10,800 nt of DNA from Clostridia bacterium (GTDB lineage Bacteria; Bacillota; Clostridia; Christensenellales; Maliibacteriaceae). Made by a program: the position numbers and the translations under genes. Below are positions 5,632 through 10,800 of this stretch, one piece after another (positions within the stretch are counted from its first letter, which is position 1; each line of letters begins with the position of its first letter). Under the pieces are notes generated by a model. That model had not been told where the DNA came from. It made no database searches and worked only from the letters and a program-made list of their open reading frames with translations. Location of the stretch: positions 1-10,800 of the forward strand of contig JAGBGW010000157.1 in NCBI GenBank assembly GCA_017935825.1. Reading direction: 5' to 3'.

Positions 5632-6345
5632 TTATTGTGCTTTGTAGTCGATCCCTGCTTTTTTCGCCTGTTTGCACAGGTCTTTTACCTGCAGTTTGTA
5701 CTGCACACCGTCTTTGATAAAGTGGGTGCCGCACTGCCGAAATTCAAAGGAGACGTTCTTTCGGATGCACTGCTCTCTTATATCCAGCACCCATGCGTAG
5801 TCCAGCACGCGCGCTTCTTTATCCGACTCGCCGCCCACAACGACCAGTTCGATGCCGTCCAGATACCGCTCCATGTCGATGCCTTCCAGCAGGGGCTGCG
5901 CGGTAATGCATTTATGTTTGATGGGAAGTTTGGAAAAGATGGCAAGTTTCCTGTCCGTATTTTCCTGATCTTCCACCGTACAGCACACCACCACATTTTC
6001 ATAGCCGTCGCCCCAATCGTCGGGGATGCAATCCAAAAAGCGCTCGATCCTCTTGGTCAAAAACAGGAACGTGCAGTCCTGTCTTTCCCGCATCATCTGC
6101 CAGCACGTTTCACGCCACGGGTCGGCCTCTTCGATGAGAAAATCAGTGGAAAAACAAAGATACACCATACCGGATTTCATCTTGTACGCACCGTTTTTCA
6201 GTCGTTGGATCGGCTTTTCAAAGTCGTCCGTCAGCACGATTTGACTTGTATCCACGCCGCGCTTTGCATCGCCCTTATGGATATAGCAGTGCAGGCAGCC
6301 TGCGCTGCACTTTTTGCAGCCCCGCCACGGGTTCCACATTGCCAT
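5632..6345 (-). CDS. DUF5131 family protein (phage Gp37/Gp68-like, three-Cys motif)
   Basis: 237 residues. The N-terminus WNPWRGCKKCSAGCLHCY (4-21) is the DUF5131 signature, with Cys10, Cys17 and Cys20 in CX6CX2C spacing and an extra Cys13. Further matches are GDAKRG (25-30), FLFLTKRIERF (93-103), VVVGGES (168-174), DYAWVLDIREQC (182-193) and FEFRQCG (200-206). The three cysteines suggest a radical-SAM-like iron-sulfur cluster. Members occur in phages and on chromosomes; some are found next to a partner called TcmP, which is absent here. Function is not known. The ATG at 6345 has the purine stretch AAGGAAGGGGG upstream; ATG at 6339 is the alternative, with poorer spacing. The gene lies 3' of the thioesterase terminator and I see no clear promoter, so it may rely on read-through or on a promoter inside the preceding gene. 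Confidence 0.88.
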   Translation of the reverse strand: MAMWNPWRGCKKCSAGCLHCYIHKGDAKRGVDTSQIVLTDDFEKPIQRLKNGAYKMKSGMVYLCFSTDFLIEEADPWRETCWQMMRERQDCTFLFLTKRIERFLDCIPDDWGDGYENVVVCCTVEDQENTDRKLAIFSKLPIKHKCITAQPLLEGIDMERYLDGIELVVVGGESDKEARVLDYAWVLDIREQCIRKNVSFEFRQCGTHFIKDGVQYKLQVKDLCKQAKKAGIDYKAQ

Positions 6346-6368
6346 TGACGTCTTCCCCCTTCCTTTTT

Positions 6369-6402
6369 AAAAAATGCCGCAGCGATATTCCTGCTGCGGC
6401 AT
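6369..6402 (-). terminator. Rho-independent terminator after the thioesterase gene
   Basis: ATGCCGCAGC (6374-6383) pairs with GCTGCGGCAT (6393-6402) over 10 bp around a 9-nt loop. On the minus strand a run of six T follows (6374-6369), 8 nt after the thioesterase stop codon. It separates the five-gene run from DUF5131. Confidence 0.87.
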
Positions 6403-6409
6403 CTGCTTT

Positions 6410-6874
6410 TTATGCTCTTGCAAGGCGTGCCGCCTGACGGGCTTTGCCTGCTTCGTACTCCTGCTTTTCCTCCTCGGTTTCGGGGATCAGCTTGGGTACG
6501 GGGGTAGGGTGCTCATTTTCATCCAACGCCACCATGACGAGGTATGCGTCGTTGATGAGGGTACGGGCGCCGCTGTTTTCCTCCACAAAGGTCTTTACGT
6601 GCACTTCCATGGAGGTTCTGCCCGTATAAGTCACAGCTGCTTCCAGCACGATCATATCGTTAGCGCGGGCACTCTTTAAAAAGCGCAGGTCGTCCACCGC
6701 CACGGTGGTGACATTGCACTCACTATGTCTTCTTGCCGCAACGCCTGCCACGATGTCGATCCAGGACATGATCTTGCCGCCAAAGAGGCGCTTATAGCCA
6801 TTCAAATCAGCATGGCCTACGATATGTACCTGGGTGGTAAAGCTTTGCGAGGGTGTTTTCTGCTTATTTTGCAT
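6410..6874 (-). CDS. Acyl-CoA thioesterase, hotdog fold (YkhA/YciA type)
   Basis: A 154-residue cytoplasmic enzyme expected to hydrolyse acyl-CoA to free acid and CoA. The diagnostic block LNGYKRLFGGKIMSWID (24-40) supplies the probable catalytic Asn25 and Asp40 of the YciA/ACOT type. VAVDDLRFLKSARANDMI (58-75) and TYTGRTSMEVHVKTF (82-96) are the following hotdog strands, and the charged C-terminal tail (131-154) is typical of the family. Proteins of this type form hexamers or trimers of dimers. The ATG at 6874 is supported by AAAGGA 8 nt upstream, which overlaps the TAA of the preceding cysteine hydrolase gene (12-nt gap), so the two are co-transcribed. Chain-length preference cannot be read from the sequence. 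Confidence 0.93.
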   Translation of the reverse strand: MQNKQKTPSQSFTTQVHIVGHADLNGYKRLFGGKIMSWIDIVAGVAARRHSECNVTTVAVDDLRFLKSARANDMIVLEAAVTYTGRTSMEVHVKTFVEENSGARTLINDAYLVMVALDENEHPTPVPKLIPETEEEKQEYEAGKARQAARLARA

Positions 6875-6886
6875 GAAACCAATCCT

Positions 6887-7720
6887 TTAGAACAGACGAT
6901 AGTCTTCGCGGAAGCGGAAGGGATAGCCGCCCATCAGGTCACTGGAATAGACACTGGGGCACCAGTATTTCTGCATATGCCATGCCATATGGTCGATGGC
7001 GTCAAAGTGGTCGATATACGGCGGCATATCGGGATTGTACATAACATCGATCAGGTCGCGGATGAGAATGCAGCCGATGCCCTGATAGGTCATCTGACGG
7101 ATGCCGAACATACGGCCGGGAATGCAGATATTGGCATGCACACCGCAGTAGAACACCTTTTCGATGCCCACCATGCGGAAGTAGTTGTACACCTCAAAGC
7201 CATCGCCGATAACGTCCAGGTCCTCATCGATTTCAATGGCGTCGTGCTGATGGGTGTAGGGACGGCTGTAGGTGCAGTTTTCGCCGCAGCAGCAGCCACC
7301 GTCGCTGTCGTCAAAGGGCAGTACATCTTCGCGCTCGGGATCAAGATCGCACCAATCCTTCAGGGGCGGATCGGCAGGTGCCTGCGGTGCAGTCAGAATG
7401 CGCTTTCTTGCAGGATGATCCTTGTAGTATTCCATGGTATTGCTGGGGCAATGGACGATAAGGAAACCCTGATTGCGCATGAACCTCAAAAGGCGGTTAA
7501 TATGGGGCGCCATTTCTGCCACACGACGTGCAGCACCTTTGCACCAGTGGTCATTCCACATATCGCAGACGATGACCGCGCCGTTTTTGGGCATAACAGC
7601 ATCGTGATAAGAGGTCTTCTTCCACTGATCGCCGATTTTCACCTGGGCGAAACCCTGCAGTGCAAACACTTCGTTCTGCAACACTTCACGGGTCAGTGCC
7701 TGCGTTTTTTTCTTAGCCAT
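6887..7720 (-). CDS. Cysteine hydrolase of the isochorismatase family, with a Cys-rich insert
   Basis: 277 residues. The Rossmann-like core starts at AVIVCDMWNDHWC (48-60), with Asp53 as the expected triad aspartate. The nucleophile is Cys199 in YCGVHANICIPGR (191-203), matching the family G-x-x-x-x-x-C turn; the triad lysine lies between but I cannot assign it with certainty. Relatives hydrolyse nicotinamide, biuret, N-carbamoyl sarcosine or isochorismate; the substrate here is unknown. It is longer than a typical ~180-220 residue member: an N-terminal extension of about 45 residues, and a segment of about 45 residues (124-168) holding Cys143, Cys144, Cys145 and Cys149. The ATG at 7720 has GGAGG 6 nt upstream and overlaps the ispD stop by 8 nt (7713-7720), indicating translational coupling. 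Confidence 0.88.
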   Translation of the reverse strand: MAKKKTQALTREVLQNEVFALQGFAQVKIGDQWKKTSYHDAVMPKNGAVIVCDMWNDHWCKGAARRVAEMAPHINRLLRFMRNQGFLIVHCPSNTMEYYKDHPARKRILTAPQAPADPPLKDWCDLDPEREDVLPFDDSDGGCCCGENCTYSRPYTHQHDAIEIDEDLDVIGDGFEVYNYFRMVGIEKVFYCGVHANICIPGRMFGIRQMTYQGIGCILIRDLIDVMYNPDMPPYIDHFDAIDHMAWHMQKYWCPSVYSSDLMGGYPFRFREDYRLF

Positions 7721-8414
7721 AATAATCCTCCAGTATATTCTGCGCCATGATCATATCCTGCGCGCGTGTAATCTTAAAAAGTTGCTGTGTGCCCATCACA
7801 AGGCGAACGCTATGCCCGATCGCACGCACCAGTGAGCAGTCATCCGTCACATCGGGTGCATCAGTGGGCACGGTATCGTGGGCACGAATCAACAGTTCCA
7901 TGGAAAAGCTTTGGGGTGTCTGACTCATATACATCGTGCTTCTGGGCGGCATTTGATCGATGGTTTTGCCATCCGCTGACACAATGGGTGTATCGGTGGC
8001 CGGCACCACGGTGCAGCAGGCACCAAATTCACTTGCCGAAGCAATGTTTTCCATAATGACTTCTTTTGTCAGGAACGGACGTGCGGCATCGTGTACCAGC
8101 ACGACGCTGTCTTTTCCCAAACCCAGTTGTTCAAAGATGTGAAGTCCATTGCGGACGGAAGCACGCCTGTCATCCCCCGCCTGTGCAATGCAAAGAAGTT
8201 TTTCACTGCCACATTTATCGCACAGCGCGCGCACATGATTGTGCCATATATCCTGTGCAACGATGACGATACCCGAAATCTCTTCGCAGGCAGAAAATGC
8301 CGCATAGCTGAACGAGAGCACTTCTCCATCGCCAAGGGGCAAATACTGCTTGGGACGGTCAGCACCAAAACGGGTGCCCGTGCCGCCTGCAACGATCAAT
8401 GCATATGCCTTCAT
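7713..8414 (-). CDS. ispD: 2-C-methyl-D-erythritol 4-phosphate cytidylyltransferase (IspD)
   Basis: 233 residues, the usual IspD length. It transfers CMP from CTP to 2-C-methyl-D-erythritol 4-phosphate, the third step of the non-mevalonate isoprenoid pathway, in the cytosol. The CTP-binding loop is AGGTGTRFGADRPKQY (9-24) with Arg15 and Lys22. VHDAARPF (107-114, Asp109), SQTPQSF (164-170), TDDCSLV (190-196) and FKIT (213-216, Lys214) complete the active site. The ATG at 8414 overlaps the acyltransferase stop by 4 nt (ATGA), with GAGGTG 5 nt upstream. The related ribitol-5-phosphate cytidylyltransferase TarI shares the fold; the VHDAARP and TDDCSLV motifs fit IspD better, but the unusual neighbours keep a polyol-phosphate substrate possible. 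No ispF or tarJ is present in the window. Confidence 0.87.
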   Translation of the reverse strand: MKAYALIVAGGTGTRFGADRPKQYLPLGDGEVLSFSYAAFSACEEISGIVIVAQDIWHNHVRALCDKCGSEKLLCIAQAGDDRRASVRNGLHIFEQLGLGKDSVVLVHDAARPFLTKEVIMENIASASEFGACCTVVPATDTPIVSADGKTIDQMPPRSTMYMSQTPQSFSMELLIRAHDTVPTDAPDVTDDCSLVRAIGHSVRLVMGTQQLFKITRAQDMIMAQNILEDYYG

Positions 8415-9643
8415 GCCGACACCTCATCACTTGCCGTTGCCTTTTTATGCAGGATCACGATGCTGTTGACCAGCTGTGCGATGCAATACGCTTTTGGCAA
8501 CTGAAATTCCAGCGCGCCGTTTTTTTCATACATGGTAAACTGCGCACGGGTATAATCCGCAGATACGCCGGAAATATTCTGCATATCGCGGGAAAAGAGG
8601 ATCTCCCCCTGCTTATCGGTAAAGATGAGTTTTTCCGCATCCAGCTGCAGAATACCGTCCGTGGTTTTGATGTAGTCGCCCTCGTCATTGCGGCTCCTGC
8701 ACTGGGCAGGATAGGCAAGGCGAACATCTTCTTTTCTCCAGAATTCTTCTTCCACTTCTTTCTGCCATGCGTTATAGGCAGCAAGATTGGAAAATGCCGG
8801 CGTTTCGTCCTTCTTATCGGAATAGAAGAAACGGTCAAGACCCACTCGAAGCGTATAGCCGCAGGCACTGCAGGTCACACGCTTTCCGTCATCGGTGAAT
8901 GTGCCCACACCGCCGCAGGCATGGCAGCGGTACATGTTGGTGCTGATGCCAACGGGACGACCGAGGTACTTCGGTCTTTTTTCTTCCTGCAATTCAAACT
9001 GATTGTAGGCAAGGGCAGCTTTGATCTTTTCGTGGACTTGGGAAGCGGTAAGTGCCTGCAGCTCTTCCTTTTCAAAAAGAAGAGACGCCTTGGCACGGGC
9101 GCGGCCAAGATGCACCGTCCGTTTTCTCCACGATCCCATGACAAAATGGGAGCCTTCCAATTTCAGCACCACCACGGGTACACCGCATTTTTTGACGAAG
9201 GCGCCTGTGGAATCTTCAATGGGACTGTTGGCGCCGTCCATGCTGATCCTGCCCTCGGGCATGAATGCAAGCACGCCGTTTTGCTTCAATACCGCCAGCA
9301 TGCTGCGCACGCAGGCAAAGTCGGTGTAAAACTGACGTTTGGGGATGACACCCAGCATCTCAAAGAGCTTGCGGCATTTCTTTCCAATATACTGAAATCT
9401 GCCTGCCACGGTGTAGACCTTGCGGGGGGCAAACATTGGAAAGACCCCTGCCGCATCGATCATGGAAGGATGCTGACAAAGTACGATGAATGCCTCGTCA
9501 CCTTTTTTCAAGTCCTTCACCCGTTCGTCGCAGGTAAAGCGCATGCCTGTCAGCACACCCAGTGCCACACGCATGATGCCCGTCAGCACAGGGTACAGTT
9601 TCGAATGCTGCGGCAGAACGTTTTTTTCTTTGTTTTCTTTCAT
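8411..9643 (-). CDS. PlsC-like 1-acylglycerol-3-phosphate acyltransferase fused to a zinc ribbon and a C-terminal beta-rich domain
   Basis: 410 residues. The N-terminal half is an LPLAT/PlsC acyltransferase: the catalytic HX4D motif is His58-Asp63 in CQHPSMIDA, and the acceptor-binding motif is FMPEGR at 127-132. This domain acylates lysophosphatidic acid or a related lysolipid at the membrane; the hydrophobic stretch near residues 17-34 may bind the bilayer. From 240 to 261 two CxxC pairs (Cys240/243 and Cys258/261) form a zinc ribbon. The last about 80 residues (DGILQLDAEKLIFTDKQG onward) look like a beta-rich lipid- or protein-binding module, possibly PH/GRAM-like; this is a guess from strand pattern. 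PlsC itself is usually 200-260 residues, so about 150-200 residues are added. ATG at 9643, 5 nt after the preceding stop, is preferred over TTG at 9664, which overlaps the upstream gene; neither has a good Shine-Dalgarno site. It overlaps ispD by 4 nt. Confidence 0.86.
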   Translation of the reverse strand: MKENKEKNVLPQHSKLYPVLTGIMRVALGVLTGMRFTCDERVKDLKKGDEAFIVLCQHPSMIDAAGVFPMFAPRKVYTVAGRFQYIGKKCRKLFEMLGVIPKRQFYTDFACVRSMLAVLKQNGVLAFMPEGRISMDGANSPIEDSTGAFVKKCGVPVVVLKLEGSHFVMGSWRKRTVHLGRARAKASLLFEKEELQALTASQVHEKIKAALAYNQFELQEEKRPKYLGRPVGISTNMYRCHACGGVGTFTDDGKRVTCSACGYTLRVGLDRFFYSDKKDETPAFSNLAAYNAWQKEVEEEFWRKEDVRLAYPAQCRSRNDEGDYIKTTDGILQLDAEKLIFTDKQGEILFSRDMQNISGVSADYTRAQFTMYEKNGALEFQLPKAYCIAQLVNSIVILHKKATASDEVSA

Positions 9644-9648
9644 GCTAT

Positions 9649-10800
9649 TCACTGACGAAGCCAAGCCTCGATCTGTCCCTGGGTGGGCAGTGCAGCTTCA
9701 AAGGTCATATGCTTCATGTATTTACTTGCAAGGTAAAGCGCGGGCACGGCACTGCCGTAAGCACAGCTCATGTTGGGTACAAAGCCGCCCTGCAGCAGTT
9801 TTTCCTGCCAGTACATCCAGTCTTCCGTACGCACCCAGGCATAGGTGCCGTTTGACTCGGGACCTTCGCAGGTGGCCATCTGACCCGTCAGGATGCGGTA
9901 TTCCCCATCCAGTACATCCACACGGCACATGGTCAGCATACCATCACGAATGCGCCAAAAGCCTCTACCGGGAACGCCGTCGTTGTTCTCCCCTGCGGAA
10001 AGAACGGGCGTTACACCTTCTTTTACAATGCCAACGGGCGCACAGCCGCAGGAGCGAAGAAGGACGCTGTTTTCCATTTCAGGGTTCAATGCCTGAAAAC
10101 GCGCCATGAAGATGGGGCTTGGAGAAACACTTGCCGCGCGAAGCATACCGGCTGCAAGTGCGCCATGTAAATCGCCGTTGCAGACAAAGCCGATGCCCTC
10201 TTCCACAAGAAGACCGCCCACCACGCAGGGGTACAGATGATACAGGTCCTTTACCGCAGGTTCGCATTCCACCGCACAGAGGCTGCAGTCGTATTCCAGA
10301 CACAGCTTCTGAATGGAAAGCTTCATGGCGGCGATGGTACCCACCACTTCGTCGGAAACGTAGCTGCAATCCATCTTGCGCCGGATCATGGCGATGGTCG
10401 CCGCCCAGTCGGCGCCCTGTTTGGAAAGAACACTATCCGTTTCTTCCTTCAAACGCTCAGGGCTTACGGGTACAACACTGACACCGAATTTATCATAAAG
10501 CGATTCAATATCCGCACCAAGCGCTTCTCTTTGAGAAAACAGGGATGCAATATGCAGCACGCGCAGGGAAGATACATATTTTACCACTGCGCAGGCACTG
10601 ACAAACGTACGGTAGTTTTTTTCAAATGCCACCTGACGGATGGTGCAGGCAGGCATATGGTGATAGCCAATGTGGTGCATTTTCAGGATGCGGGCGCTTT
10701 CAAAGATGCCGTAGCTGCCCTCTTCCACATGGAAGTGACCGGCCTCGTCCGCCTCACTTTTGGAGGAAAAAAGCAGCACGGGCTTTTGCACCTGCTGTGC
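9649..10800 (-). CDS. L-fucose/L-arabinose isomerase-like protein (FucI-like), N-terminus beyond the window
   Basis: The last 383 codons are present and the frame stays open to the right edge. The C-terminal two thirds resemble FucI-like ketol isomerases: AVECEPAVKDLYHLYPC (residues 176-192 of the visible part) with the likely metal-binding Glu178, then GFVCNGDLHGALAAGML (204-220) with Asp210. TCEGPESNGTYAWVRTEDW and the GSAVPAL segment near the C-terminus complete the fold. Such enzymes interconvert aldoses and ketoses using Mn2+. A GTG at 10791 has no ribosome site, and family members are usually about 470 residues, so roughly 90 residues should lie outside. The region aligned from memory with the third metal ligand reads GGFVPNMSC and has no histidine. 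The acyltransferase starts 5 nt after its stop, so this is the visible upstream member of the operon. Confidence 0.8.
   Translation of the reverse strand, partial: AQQVQKPVLLFSSKSEADEAGHFHVEEGSYGIFESARILKMHHIGYHHMPACTIRQVAFEKNYRTFVSACAVVKYVSSLRVLHIASLFSQREALGADIESLYDKFGVSVVPVSPERLKEETDSVLSKQGADWAATIAMIRRKMDCSYVSDEVVGTIAAMKLSIQKLCLEYDCSLCAVECEPAVKDLYHLYPCVVGGLLVEEGIGFVCNGDLHGALAAGMLRAASVSPSPIFMARFQALNPEMENSVLLRSCGCAPVGIVKEGVTPVLSAGENNDGVPGRGFWRIRDGMLTMCRVDVLDGEYRILTGQMATCEGPESNGTYAWVRTEDWMYWQEKLLQGGFVPNMSCAYGSAVPALYLASKYMKHMTFEAALPTQGQIEAWLRQ

Noticed and set aside
5584..6348. 254-codon open frame on the plus strand
   Set aside because: Antisense to DUF5131 and reads straight through the bidirectional terminator hairpin.
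6725..7750. 341-codon open frame on the plus strand
   Set aside because: Antisense shadow of the cysteine hydrolase and the thioesterase start region; repetitive Ala/Val/His composition and no domain.
8399..9655. 418-codon open frame on the plus strand
   Set aside because: Antisense to the acyltransferase; no recognisable motif and no ribosome site. The opposite strand has conserved HX4D and zinc-ribbon motifs.
9644..9664. TTG start adding seven residues to the acyltransferase
   Set aside because: It lies inside the preceding gene with a purine tract only 1 nt away, and the added residues are not part of the fold; ATG at 9643 follows the preceding stop by 5 nt.
10789..10791. GTG as the true start of the FucI-like gene
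   Set aside because: No ribosome site upstream, the frame continues to the window edge, and the protein would lack the N-terminal part of the family.

Overview
The window looks like a chromosomal segment of a Bacillota (Firmicutes) bacterium, most likely a gut-type Clostridia such as an Oscillospirales member. This is an inference from mid-range GC, purine-rich Shine-Dalgarno sites with some TTG starts, consensus sigma-A promoters, and the gene set: NSS-family Na+ symporter, DUF554 membrane protein, TIGR01212 radical SAM protein and MEP-pathway IspD. I cannot name a genus. There are ten protein genes (two cut by the window edges), no tRNA, rRNA, CRISPR array or insertion sequence, and compact intergenic regions with readable promoters and terminators.

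Layout. 1-1000: the N-terminal 283 codons of priA (minus) with a near-consensus promoter, preceded by the rho-independent terminator of the next gene. 999-2621: a sodium:neurotransmitter-symporter-type transporter (minus, TTG start). 2622-2815: a divergent promoter region, with an 11-bp imperfect (8-bp perfect core) inverted repeat centred on the transporter -10 box and a TTGACA/TAAAAT promoter facing right. 2816-4387: a tight plus-strand pair, DUF554 membrane protein and TIGR01212 radical SAM protein, closed by a terminator. 4433-5460: a monocistronic TIM-barrel sugar isomerase/epimerase with its own promoter. 5458-5590: a chain of five back-to-back hairpins separated by 7-nt GTGATAT-like linkers, followed by a bidirectional terminator shared with the convergent gene. 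5632-10800: a minus-strand run, in transcription order FucI-like sugar isomerase (5' end outside), PlsC-like acyltransferase with a zinc ribbon, IspD, cysteine hydrolase, hotdog acyl-CoA thioesterase, terminator, DUF5131 protein.

How it fits together. The first five genes of the minus-strand run are coupled by overlaps (4 nt, 8 nt) or short gaps (5 nt, 12 nt), so they are probably one transcript combining sugar isomerisation, phospholipid acylation, isoprenoid precursor synthesis, amide/ester-type hydrolysis and acyl-CoA turnover. They do not form one textbook pathway. The most unusual item is the hairpin chain at 5458-5590: stem sequences differ from hairpin to hairpin but pairing and linkers are kept, and four of the five hairpins have GNA triloops when read on the minus strand. 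I found no evidence of a defence system or an intact mobile element.
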